From Emydura subglobosa (Eukaryota > Chordata > Testudines > Chelidae): a stretch of 64,000 nucleotides of DNA. Location of the stretch: positions 23,676,631-23,740,630 of the forward strand of contig ML679970.1 of assembly GCA_007922225.1 (NCBI GenBank), in the 5' to 3' direction. The notes beneath the pieces are model-generated. The model made no database searches, was not told where the DNA came from, and worked only from the letters and a program-made list of their open reading frames with translations. The number at the start of each line of letters is the position of its first letter. The first letter of the stretch is position 1. The translations under genes and the position numbers were made by a program. Positions 10,620 to 20,095 of the stretch are shown here, one piece after another.

Positions 10620-10960
10620 CAAAGGCTGTCAGTTTTGCTAAAATGTACCAGGCGCTATGGTGGTTTTGTGATGTATACAAATGTGGACGAGGATGAGACC
10701 ACTAAACACACTTTCATTTCTGACCTAAGCCTATTTGAACATAGATCTATGGACTCAAGAGCTGTGGTGGGCAAAACTGGGATGGTTTTGGTTTTGCAAA
10801 AAAAAAACCCTACTTGATCATAGTTTTGTTTTTCAAAACCAAAACCAGGAGTGGTTTGGATCTGGATCCCATTTCATCTGAACTCCCACAGATCAGGGGT
10901 GGGGCACGGAGAGGCTCTATGAAACGCTTCGGCCTTTGGCCAATTTCTAGAGGAGAGGTA
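10620..10960. repeat. Unclassified dispersed repeat with inverted 'ggttttggttttg' arms
   Basis: An inverted repeat has arms 10784-10803 ('ggttttggttttgcaaaaaa') and 10829-10847 (gtttttcaaaaccaaaacc), with a loop of about 25 bp. It is followed by 'gtggtttggatctggatccc' and a purine-rich end. The layout resembles non-autonomous dispersed repeats, but no terminal repeats or target duplication could be placed with confidence. Confidence 0.45.
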
Positions 10961-11700
10961 CTACATCGCCAAGCCTTTAACATTGTTTTATTTTCTCTTT
11001 AATGTATATCTCCATGCATCCTATATTCATGTCATCCCATACCTCAACAATGGCAGTGCTGGAAATATCCCCAGGGCAGCAGCAGTCTCTCCCCTGGTGA
11101 GATACCAGGATGAGAAAACAATTAAGTAATCCCAAACCAGCTTGACCCTGCAATTTATACTTTAAAATGCATCATGCAACCAGCCCCAATCACTCTTTCT
11201 ACAGGGAAACAACTAATCGGTACCCACAAGCAGGAAAAATCATATACAATCCTGTCAAGAGGCTAGTGTGGTCTCTCTTTTTTTTTTTTTTTTTTTTTTA
11301 ATTATTTATTTAACATATAAAATCCTTTTTGTTTTTGCTGACAAATCCAGCACTTCAAGATGGGCTGCAACAAGTCCTTCGTTCTTCTTTTGGAAAAGTC
11401 CTGTAGATTTTAATAAAGAACAACAATCTCTGTTAGGCCTTTTTAAAAAACAGACAGACAAAAAAAAAACATTCTGCAGAATTTTATATACACTTGTATT
11501 GCTTTTATAAACTTTTATAGGGTGGTTCAAAAATAGGTGGCCTTATGAAAAGTATAGCAGTAACTTTTAAATTATCTAGGTTTTTAGCGGTTTTTGTTTT
11601 GTTTTGTTTTTTTAATAGATCATCATTGGTTATATCCCTGTTAAATTCTATAGAACTTTTCCAGAAAGGAGATGAGGTCAACTTTTACGCTTTCTTGGGT
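10961..11700. other. Non-coding stretch with a long T run
   Basis: No gene. A nearly pure T tract occupies about 11277-11299, followed by 'aattatttatttaac'. Shorter A runs lie at 11460-11469. Nothing else recognisable. Confidence 0.6.
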
Positions 11701-11705
11701 TGTAG

Positions 11706-11805
11706 CCTTTGTGGGGTTTGTATGTCTGTGTGTTCATGTGTGGGTGCATCTATGTGCACACAGGCACTTGTGCTCATGCATACACATGCACACAACCAGG
11801 CAGAG
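11706..11805. repeat. Imperfect TG/CA-rich simple repeat
   Basis: TG-rich sequence ('tgtgtgttcatgtgtg') is followed within about 50 bp by CA-rich sequence ('catacacatgcacacaa'), so the tract is roughly self-complementary. It translates into a Cys/His-rich peptide on either strand, which is an artefact of composition. Confidence 0.6.
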
Positions 11806-12414
11806 ACAGTCTTGATGTAACTTTATTAACAACAAGCAGGAGGAACAATGCAGTATTTTGTATACTGCTATGTCTATAGACACACCATTAGGGGGAGCTC
11901 TGTTACTTATTCCAAGAACATCTATAAGATTTGTTACAAAGCTTAAGATTTCTCTTTTAAAACAAGGACATTCCAATTTAGGCCCCAAACACAGATAGCA
12001 AGAAGAACATTTCCATTCTGAAAACAGACCTCTTCCTTTTTATGACACAGATATTGGTATGGCTGGAGCCATGGTACATAAAACAGAAAATACTGGTTTT
12101 TAGGGTTAGATTGGATTAAACATATTTCATGTGCTGCTCATACAATATCAATATACAGCTCTAAGAATTCCAGAACTGTGAATCTTCCCTGCCCCTTCCT
12201 CCTCCTGTCATCAAAAAAAAAATCAAGGGATTAGCTTAAAAGTCATCAGAATTTTAAAAATATGTGTATGATCCTTCTTCTGATGCTCATTGTATGCATC
12301 CAATGTGTGTGAGTAATTTTGCATGCAGGAACAGCTGAAGGCTGTCGTGTTTTAAAAAGAAGTAGAAATAGAATTGAAGACTGGCTATGCCTCTATCTTG
12401 TATTACCTATCCTA
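11806..12414. other. Non-coding stretch, no gene seen
   Basis: No recognisable coding sequence or repeat before the left duplication of the hAT-type element. Confidence 0.5.
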
Positions 12415-12422
12415 ATTATTCA

Positions 12423-12830
12423 TAGAGCCCTGCAAATACACAGATATCTGCTTTATATCCATGGACAATTTTTTGCGGATGATGGATCGGATGCAGATCT
12501 CAAAGGCAGGGAAGCAGCTATCTGCAGGTCATAGCCTTTGAGGCTTCCTCCCCACCTTTGAGATCCAGGGGTGGAGGCTGGCTGCCCATCAGCTGTTTGG
12601 CAGTGGCCCCTGGGGCAGGCCGCCCATCAGCTGTTCGGTGTGTCTCTCCCCCCTGCCAGCCCCTGATCAGTGGCAGCAGCTGCAGTGGGGTTGGCCTCCA
12701 AATAGCTGATTGGGGGGCCCAGAGCTGTGGGTGCCTGCAGGTGCTGATGCCATAGAAGAGATAGACTGTGGATGGTGGGTTGGATGTTAATTGATTCAGA
12801 TCCACATTTTTGTATCCACTCAGGGCTCTA
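12423..12830. mobile_element. Non-autonomous hAT-type DNA transposon, complete ends
   Basis: 408 bp with terminal inverted repeats TAGAGCCCTG (12423-12432) and CAGGGCTCTA (12821-12830), flanked by an exact 8-bp duplication attattca at 12415-12422 and 12831-12838. An 8-bp duplication together with ends containing CAGGG is diagnostic of hAT transposition. Internally the left end carries 'cagatatctgctttatatcc' and the centre is GC-rich. There is no transposase frame, so it moved by borrowing an enzyme. The 'cattaa(t)' and 'attattcag' sequence to the right is itself locally duplicated (12831-12870). Confidence 0.88.
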
Positions 12831-12838
12831 ATTATTCA

Positions 12839-13528
12839 GCATTAATTCATTAATTATTCAGCATTAATAACATGTTGAATTGAGAAACAGTGTAAGTACA
12901 ATGTGTAGTATCACTTCTGTGTTACTACAGATATACATTTTATTACATTAGGTATTACAGGTATAAATCTGTAATAATAATAATCTATAATTTTATGGAT
13001 TTGTTTTTCTAGTTTATCATTTCTTTTGTTTGCTTGAATCCTACAAATGGTATATTGAATACTAACCCTGTGGCCTATAAAATATTTAATTTGTTTTCTA
13101 CATACATTAGAGTTGGATAGAGTTCCACTGTTTTAGGCTCTCTCTTAAAAATTCATTTATTTCTCACAGAGTTTGCCTATGAAGATGCCCTGAAATAGGA
13201 TCCAAGGTCAACATTTGAACTTTTTGGCTGTAGGTTTTGCAGGTCAATAAATGTAAGCTGCTTAAACTGATAAAATCCTTTCATATGTTTATTTATTAAA
13301 AATGTGTTAGACAAATTGTACCCACTGTTTCATATGACCAGGTCCTGGTGCAGGGACTATTTTTTTCTTCTGTGTTTGCACAGGGTCCTAGCCCATGGCT
13401 GCAGATTCTAGGATATTAACACTGACAACAAAATATTTTGGACTGTCTTGGACTGATCCTGCAAGATGCTGAGTGCCTTTGGAAGGGTGACTCAGCACCT
13501 CACAGTAGGTGGTCCCGAGTGAGGATAC
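12839..13528. other. Non-coding stretch, no gene seen
   Basis: A 22-bp unit containing 'attattcagcattaa' occurs twice in tandem at 12831-12870, partly overlapping the hAT target duplication. Otherwise AT-rich and featureless. Confidence 0.5.
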
Positions 13529-13531
13529 TTA

Positions 13532-13763
13532 GGGTATATCTATACCACAATAAAACTCCTGCGGTTAGCCCATGTCAGCTGGCTTGGGCATGTGGGAGCT
13601 TGGTCTGCAGGGCTATACAATTGCAATGTAGATGCCTGGGCTCTGACTGAAGCCTGGACTCTGGGACCTTCCCCCTGTTGTGGGATCCCATACCTGGATG
13701 TCTAGCTGCAAGTCAGCTGACATAAGCTTGCTGCAGGTCTTTTACTACAGTGTAGACATACCC
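13532..13763. mobile_element. PIF/Harbinger-like miniature inverted-repeat element
   Basis: 232 bp with inverted ends GGGTATATCTATAC (13532-13545) and GTGTAGACATACCC (13750-13763), flanked by TTA at 13529-13531 and 13764-13766. A 3-bp TTA duplication and 'GGGTATGTCTACAC'-type ends fit the Harbinger-like miniature elements common in turtles and crocodilians. It has no coding capacity. The interior contains the subterminal pair 'catgtcagctggcttgg' and 'gcaagtcagctgacat'. Confidence 0.8.
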
Positions 13764-13766
13764 TTA

Positions 13767-14334
13767 GCGGCTATAAGAATTTGAAATGAGTAAATGAATG
13801 CATTTCTAGAAGTGTGAGAGGCAAAGGTGAGTAACCCAAACTGGTTGTGTCATTTATAATATGCGTTTTTAGGTAAATAAAGATTGACTGAGGAGATAAA
13901 CAGGTTTAAACTGCACCAGGAAGTATTCTTTTAAGGGATATCAGCCATCTGCTAACAACAGCCATTGGCACCACTTTCCCTCTTCTCCTCTTGTGTGACC
14001 TATCTAGCTACACTTATTACCAGTCAGCACCTTCAGAAGGGTTTGTGTTATCTTTAAAGAATCTCCCAAACTGTGAAAAACAAATTAGGATAATGTATAA
14101 TCAATAAGATCCTACTCTTAATGACTGTATACAAGAAGTCCCAGAAGCCTTTTTCCATTTCCAGAGCTCATGTGCAATTTAGGCCAAGGTCTTTCTAGGA
14201 AAAGTGGCCATGAGATTGGAAAGGGGGAACATGAATCAATGACTTTGGCTCAGACGTATTAGACAAAGCTCTGGAAGGGACAATAATGACAATGCATTGT
14301 GTGGTAAAATAATTATTGTGTGGTAAATCACATG
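13767..14334. other. Non-coding stretch, no gene seen
   Basis: No gene or clear repeat visible. Confidence 0.5.
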
Positions 14335-14460
14335 GGGCAAATTCCAACCCTTTAGTCACATTGTACCTTACTCTGAGTGTAATCCACTGGATTTAAATGG
14401 GCCTACTTGTGGAGTAAGATACTACTGAAATAAGGGTGTCAGAATCTTGCCCTTAAGGGC
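14335..14460. repeat. Palindromic short dispersed repeat (diverged copy)
   Basis: 'gcaaattccaacccttta' and 'ttgtaccttactctgagtgt' on the left are mirrored by 'gtggagtaagatactactga' and 'gtcagaatcttgccctta' on the right. Same group as 62755-62862, more diverged. Confidence 0.5.
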
Positions 14461-15045
14461 ATGATTACACAATGTAAAAACGTTTCTCTAACAAATTTTC
14501 AACACTGAAATCATTCTTTCTGGAATTAAAAAAAAGAGGTCATTGTTAAAGGGTGATGATGAGGAAAAAAGTGGATGAGAATGAAAAATTATCTAATAAC
14601 TTTGTGGCATATTTTATCTAATGTCCCTCCTTCCAACAGAAGTGGTATAGAAACTTCTTTTGCTAGAGAAGCCAGCAGGGGAACTGGGTAATTTCAGACT
14701 TTTATCACTAGCAGGAAATGCAGCAGAATGTTAATTGCATAGTCAGTCTTGAATTTATAATAAAAGAGTACTTATGTGATCCTGTATTGATCGATTCCAA
14801 TGGGAAATCATTTAACCATTTGGGAAATGAACAGCTAACACTGACAGGCTTTGGCAAGAATTAGTCAGGCTGTACCTTAGTGCTTAGTAAATTGTAATCT
14901 TACCTTTAATGTTGTACGATCAATTACCAGTGATTGAAGAATCCTATGGTGTGCAGGAAATGTTGAGCACTTCACTTCCCTCAGAAGTATCATTAATAAG
15001 ACTGATGAGGATACAAGAGATCTTGCAAGTAAAAATAAAATAAGT
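14461..15045. other. Non-coding stretch, no gene seen
   Basis: AT-rich, no recognisable feature. Confidence 0.5.
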
Positions 15046-15050
15046 AATAC

Positions 15051-15107
15051 ACACACATCCACATCTCACAAACCTCACATCCACACACATCCACATCTCA
15101 CAAACCT
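15051..15107. repeat. 32-bp tandem duplication
   Basis: The sequence 'acacacatccacatctcaca' plus 'aacct' occurs at 15051-15075 and again at 15083-15107, a period of 32 bp. The two copies are identical over 25 bp, suggesting recent slippage. Small minus-strand open frames across it are artefacts. Confidence 0.9.
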
Positions 15108-15974
15108 GAAATAGGGAAAGTATTATTCTCATGGAAAAAAGTTGATTTAAATCATTTATACCTATATTGGAGCAATATAAATTGCTTAAAGATGATAAAA
15201 GGGATTCAAATAACTGTTAGTGGCCCTAACAGATTGCCTCAAAAAAAATTCTTTCAAAGTGACTGATTAACTTCAATGCCACCACTTCTTAGTCCCTAGA
15301 AGAATAGCTACTTAACATATTCTTCCTATGATGTGTACCAAGATTTTGTGCAAATGAAAGAAAAAAATTTCCTAAATTTGTATAAAAAAAACTACATAAC
15401 TGGATGGCCTCTCGCCTTGTTCTTACCATTGCACCCTCATGGAAGCTAAGAGGAACAGTTGCTTTGAACACCCGCTACGGAAATAATGTGTTTTAATTTG
15501 CCAGTTTTAGGAAATGGCACATTTTCCTGATGCACAGGTACTATTATTTTTCGGCCCCTCTAACTTTAAAAAAACTGAATGTAGGAAAGGCAAGTAATAA
15601 CTCTGGCATACAATGTTGATGATTCTATACACCATTTACAATAATTGTTTATTGTGTATTCTGATGTTGCATGGTATTATGCACATATTATAGGCAGAGC
15701 TACTGCCATTCATTTTATGGGAAACTCCAAAATGAAACAAATGTTTGTTTGTTGGTGGTACAACTGCATCTATATTGGGGCTTTTGTTGGTTTAAAAAGC
15801 TCATTAAAAAAATCACACTCCTAACCAACATTACTGTAATGGCAAGAGCTTTAAGTAGAGACCTAGCCTCAGAAGGAATTGTGATCTTAGTGGGAAGTGG
15901 GTAGTTGGAAAGCAGTAATAAACAAGTAGGAACTCCAGACAATCTCCTTGAAATGCATGCTATTGAGGGAAATT
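15108..15974. other. Non-coding stretch, no gene seen
   Basis: No gene or clear repeat. Open frames near 15671-15942 on both strands show no domain. Confidence 0.5.
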
Positions 15975-16140
15975 TACCAGAACAATTATACTGGTATGTT
16001 TATACTGCTATAGTTACATCAGGATAATGTCCTATGTGGATATACTTATTTGGGTATCAGAGTGTCCACATGGGGAGTTATACTGGTGTAACTGTAGCAG
16101 TATAACTATACCAGTATAGTTATGTTGGTAAAGTTCTCTG
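15975..16140. repeat. Inverted-repeat element, probable miniature transposon remnant
   Basis: 'tatactgctatagttacatc' (about 16000-16020) is mirrored by 'ggtgtaactgtagcagtata' (about 16084-16104) with few mismatches. Additional 'tatactggt' and 'taccagtata' motifs form smaller palindromes inside. No target duplication could be fixed. Confidence 0.55.
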
Positions 16141-16219
16141 TGTACAGAAGCCATGAGTCTTTCCTTCCTATCATAGTTATTCTATGATATATCTATGAGG
16201 CAGACCTATCCTTGATTAA

Positions 16220-16779
16220 AGACAGACCACCAACCTGAAGCAAATACTCACCAGCAACCGTACACCATACAACAAGACCACTAACTCAGGAACCTATCTC
16301 TGCAACAAACCCCGTTGTTGCCAGCTCTGCCCGAACAGCGACTCTAGTGACACCATCACAGGTCCTAACCACATCAACCATACCATCAGGAGCTCATTCA
16401 TCTGCTCATCTACTAATGTAATATATGCCATCATGCGCCAGCAATGCCCCTCTGCCATGTACATTGGCCAAACCGGACCATCCCTATGCAAAAGAATAAA
16501 TGGACACAAACCAGACATTAAAAAATGGTAACATCCATAAAACAGTTGGAGAACACTTCAATCTCCCAGGACACTCTGTAGCTGACTTGAAAGTTGCCAT
16601 ACGTCTACAAAAAAACCTTCAAAAACAGATTTCAGCGAGAAACTGCAGAGCTGGAACTCATATGCAAACTTGACACAATCAGACTGGGTCTGAATAGGGC
16701 CTTGGAATGGTTCTCTCCTTACAAGACGTACTTGTCACTGGTCACACATTCTCACCTTCTAATCAATGGTTGTGAATAG
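16220..16779 (+). pseudogene. GIY-YIG endonuclease domain of a Penelope-like element (broken)
   Basis: Frame 16220-16531 reads 'NLKQILTSN', a 'CNKPRCCQLC' cysteine cluster, 'SSFICSSTNVIYAI' and 'CPSAMYIGQTGPSLCKRING', then stops at 16529. The 'NVIY' and 'YIGQT' pair, with the downstream Arg and His, is the GIY-YIG nuclease signature as found at the C-terminus of Penelope polyproteins. After frameshifts, 'VGEHFNLPGHS' (16540-16575) and, in frame 16594-16779, 'ELELICKLDTIRLGLNRALE' supply the rest, including the Glu-containing block. In intact elements this domain nicks target DNA for retrotransposition. One stop and at least one frameshift make this copy dead. Confidence 0.88.
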
Positions 16780-16893
16780 GCCTCTCCTCCTCTAACTGAA
16801 CGGACTTTGCTAACACCTCCCCTCCCCGTTGTTGTTCCTTACCCTTGGATGTATATATATATATATCCCCTATCTGATTTCTATTCCTTACAT

Positions 16894-16931
16894 CTGACGA
16901 AGTGGGTTGCAGCCCACGAAAGCTGATGCCT
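16894..16931 (+). ncRNA. Hammerhead-ribozyme-like motif (decayed)
   Basis: The core CTGACGA (16894-16900, matching CUGANGA) is followed by a 5-bp stem II, gtggg (16902-16906) and cccac (16913-16917), with a 6-nt loop, then GAAA (16918-16921). A tiny stem III, gc...gc with a four-base loop (16922-16929), follows. Penelope-like elements are known to carry minimal hammerhead ribozymes in their repeated ends. Two departures argue against activity: an extra A between the core and stem II (16901), and 'CT' where a 'UH' cleavage site would be expected after stem III. A relic is the likeliest reading. Confidence 0.5.
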
Positions 16932-17049
16932 GCAGAAATTAAATGTGTTAGTCTTTAAAGTGCTACAGGACTCTCCTTGTTTTTGCTGTACACAGACTAA
17001 CACGGAACTTTTCACCATGGGCTACATGATAACGCGGTAGGAGTTCGCA

Positions 17050-17223
17050 CCCTGCAGCAGGAATAGTATTGCCACCCTTACTTTTGCGCTGCTGCTGGTG
17101 GCGGTGGCGCTGCCTTCAGAACTGGGCAGCTGGAGAGCAGCGGCTGCTGGTCGGGCATCCGGCGCTGAAGGCAGTGCCACCACCAGCAGCAGTAAGGATA
17201 GCAATGCTATTCCCGCTGCAGGG
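17050..17223. repeat. Large GC-rich imperfect inverted repeat
   Basis: Arms 17050-17118 and 17166-17223 are reverse complements with a few substitutions and an extra stretch of about 9 bases in the left arm. Shared blocks include 'ccctgcag', 'gaatag.attg', 'gctgctggtgg' and 'tgccttca'. The loop is about 47 bp. The sequence is far more GC-rich than its flanks. Overlapping Ala/Leu-rich open frames on both strands reflect composition, not genes. Confidence 0.85.
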
Positions 17224-17340
17224 CTCTCCCACCCTACTGTTTTTTTCCCTCCTCTTAATTTCCCCTCTCAGCTTTGCCCCCTTGCCAGCGGCCCCACTTG
17301 CCCACCCTGCCCCTGTAGTCGCAGCAAAGTGTCTGGTTAT

Positions 17341-17359
17341 TAAAAAAAAAAAAAAAAAA
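17341..17359 (+). repeat. A18 tract, possible retroposon tail
   Basis: An uninterrupted run of A follows the GC-rich unit that begins near 17040. The arrangement of a GC-rich body followed by a poly-A tract suggests a retroposed sequence, but no flanking target duplication was found. Confidence 0.5.
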
Positions 17360-18344
17360 TCACAGGCGTAACATCCTAGGTGTGTGTTTAGTTTCGTTCC
17401 AGAAAATAGTTTTGGTCTAGCAAATTTTTCTTAAACAAATAGGTCTACTGTGGCATTTCCAAAGTCCCGCTATTAATAAAGGTCCATTATTACTTTTCTG
17501 CGCTTTTCCATGTCTTGTCCACAGCTCAGCCACAATTATTTGAAGGTCATCCCATGAGTCAAGCAAGGTCTTTATCTGTGTGGTTCAGCGGTTGCTGCCA
17601 CTGGCCCTAAAAACAAACAAACAGAAACCCTTCTCCTCAGGAGACGATGAGTTGGAAATGCTGATGTCAACTTGGTAGTGATTCCTGTCCCCTCAATCCT
17701 CCGTTTATGGTTTCTTTGAAGGCAGGTGTGCGCTAACCTGTGCATAGGAACTGACAGACAACTTGTGTTCACAATGGCTTCATTGTCTTTCATTGCACCT
17801 GATAATGTGTGACCAAAAGTCATGAAATCATGAGGGTTTTTCTCATTTGCTGTGGGAGAAAAATTGTGTCACTAACTTGCCCCAGTTCAGTGACTGCCTC
17901 CTGAGCTCCCTCCCCAACATGTGCAATGTACTATTAAAAGTAAAACGGGTTAATAAATACTTACCTACTTTATAGGAGTAATGTTTGGAAAGTGCTTGAC
18001 ATCACTTGTTCAAAGGTGCTATAGAAATACAAAGCTGTTGTTAATGATTATTCTGACTAGAACAATGTTATAGCTTGCTTTTCTCATTTAGCAGGCTTTC
18101 AGAGGCATTGCACACTAACCAAAACCCACCGAGGCAGGGCAATCTGTGTCTGAACTTCATGGCTGACCATTTTCATAATGGGCCAAACCAAAATCCTGGC
18201 TCCCTGACATCTCCAAACTTGGCATCAAAACCTCCAAAATGAAACTTTGGGACTTGGGCCCATCTTTACTTCACAGAACTGTTGAACTAATCTCACCATT
18301 GGTCATTAATCAGCGAGTGAAAAACAACACCAAATGATGAGCTT
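17360..18344. other. Non-coding stretch, no gene seen
   Basis: No recognisable domain in the open frame at 17823-17572 (minus) or elsewhere. No clear repeat. Confidence 0.5.
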
Positions 18345-18530
18345 GTGATAAGAACGCAAGACTAGGCATCAGGATAGTTGCATTCTCTTTCTGGCTTGGC
18401 TCCTGATTTACTGTGTGACCATAGGCAAGACATTTAACCTGTCTATGCCCCAGTATCCTCATCTATAGGAAAGGGCTCATTCCATTTTCCTACTTCATAG
18501 GGATGTTGTGATAATATGTTTGTTAATGGT
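18345..18530 (+). repeat. MIR/CORE-like SINE
   Basis: The plus strand reads 'ttactgtgtgaccataggca', 'agacatttaacctgtctatg', 'ccccagtatcctcatctata', then 'tacttcatagggatgttgtg'. This is the ordered middle and 3' part of a MIR-type SINE (a CORE family shared by amniotes). The tRNA-related head is not clearly preserved. Confidence 0.8.
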
Positions 18531-19979
18531 TGTTAAACTGGTAAGCGGTAGAGTGATGACGGCCACTGACCAAACAATAACATGGACATCACCCAGAGGG
18601 TGAGAATTCCAAGGAGGAATTTGAGGGCATGGCCTGTGCACATTTTGCCAAATAACTACTGCTAGCTCTTCTCCCTCCCCCCCAAAGTATTGGTGGGCCA
18701 CTCTAGTCCTACTTCCAGTCTTTTGGCAGAAGAATGAATCCTTTCATATCAGATCCCACTTTAGAGCTGACCATCTCGCATGGTGTCATGACACAACACA
18801 GGTATTATGAGGGTGTGTTGGGAATGCTTTCACATTTAGGGAGAATTTGTAATTTGCAGCAACATTTGGAAAGTGAGAGCTCTAACCAAGCCTCTCCCTC
18901 ATAAAGAATGTTTGGCAAAGGTATAATTTTTAGTTTGTGAGTAATATATTGTGAACATTTTGAGATAGCAGAGCTAAGGAAAATTCTTGCTTGGCATTTT
19001 TAAGCTAGAGCCTTAAGACCCAGTAAAATGAAATTTGGCATTGATGTTGTTTTGTAGGCTAGCTAATGCATGAGGATGGAATATAAAGGAACAGCAGAAA
19101 TATTTCATTTTAAAATTCATTATGTAGGCCCGATTCTGCACCCTTTATTCATGCACACATCACTACAGCATTCAATTCCAGGGCATATGTTCATTACATT
19201 TAAGCTCATTTCTCCAGCCAATGGTCAAACATTGTGTAGTAAGTGACCCTGAAATGTGCTCTGCTGCTTGACTCCTTATTCAAAGCTACCTATATATTTC
19301 ATATGTCATCTCAAATCCACCCATGAGCTGGTAGCCATTTTCTCGCCAAAACTGAGGGCAAGAAAGCTTTGTGAATCAGCTATGAGAAACTGGATTAAGA
19401 GTGCTGCAAATGGAGCTCTCTGTTAATATGGCTGGTCTCCAAACATGCGTCTTCTGCTTGCATCTGCATGTCACATTGCTAGGCCGGTGGTCAACAGTGG
19501 TGTTATTTGTCAGCTCTGCCCTCACGTTTGTACTGTTTTGTACTGGTTTTAACGCTCATCTCCTTCCACCACTCCCCACTTTTCTTTCCTTTATCTAGTT
19601 TCATGTTCTGTGTGTGTTGGACTTGGGCCTGGGTTGTGCAAACTGCCCAGGGGAAGGAGTGGTGCAGAGCTATGCCTCTGTTGAGGGAAGGAGCATCAGA
19701 ATATCTCAGCTAGCTTCCTGGCACACAAGGGGAGGGTGGTGCAGCATATGCTTGTGGCCTGGTCTCACTTTCCAGGCTGGTGCAGCGGGTATGGGGCCAT
19801 TGCCCCACCCTATCCCAACTGGCTTTAGAGTGGAGTGCATCCACAGAGACAAAGTGTGGGGGAACAGTCCATATGCATCACTGCATTCAGGGACTGCAAT
19901 TTTGACTGATTCTTACGTGGGTTGTACAGGGCAAGTGGGAGCACCTTTGGCCTTACCCACAAAACAGCCAGCCCCACCG
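18531..19979. other. Non-coding stretch, no gene seen
   Basis: Open frames at 19401-20120 (up to 168 codons) have no recognisable domain, signal peptide or splice context, and the last one runs into a repeat tail. I regard them as chance. Confidence 0.5.
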
Positions 19980-20095
19980 TGGCCTTTAGGTTATAAACTC
20001 TTTGAGGCAGGGATCAGGACTATTTGTGTAAACATTGACAAATCCCAGTCAAAGGTAGGGCAATACATAAAATATGCAACCAATAAAAGAGCAAT
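19980..20095 (+). repeat. Dispersed repeat tail ('ctctttgaggcaggga' type)
   Basis: 'ggttataaactctttgaggc' and 'agggatcaggactatttgtg' match the plus-orientation form of a common amniote repeat tail that elsewhere reads 'tttgtgcagttcctagcaca' (54390). Copies in the opposite orientation occur near 27005, 41240, 42222 and 63335. Confidence 0.6.

Larger units (their letters stand above)
16195..16990 (+). mobile_element. Penelope-like retroelement 3' part (GIY-YIG end and tail)
   Basis: 5'-truncated plus-strand Penelope-like element. Coding remnants of the endonuclease lie at 16220-16779 and a non-coding tail runs to about 16990, with 'gttagtctttaaagtgctac' and 'cagactaacacgg' near its end, as in vertebrate Penelope copies. 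The tail includes a hammerhead-like motif at 16894-16931. The reverse-transcriptase part is absent. A short (TA)n tract lies at 16852-16865. Confidence 0.85.

Noticed and set aside
11706..11988. Cys-rich peptides on both strands
   Set aside because: Produced by TG/CA-rich simple sequence.
17022..17371. Ala/Leu-rich frames resembling signal peptides
   Set aside because: They translate the two arms of a GC-rich inverted repeat and end in the poly-A tract.
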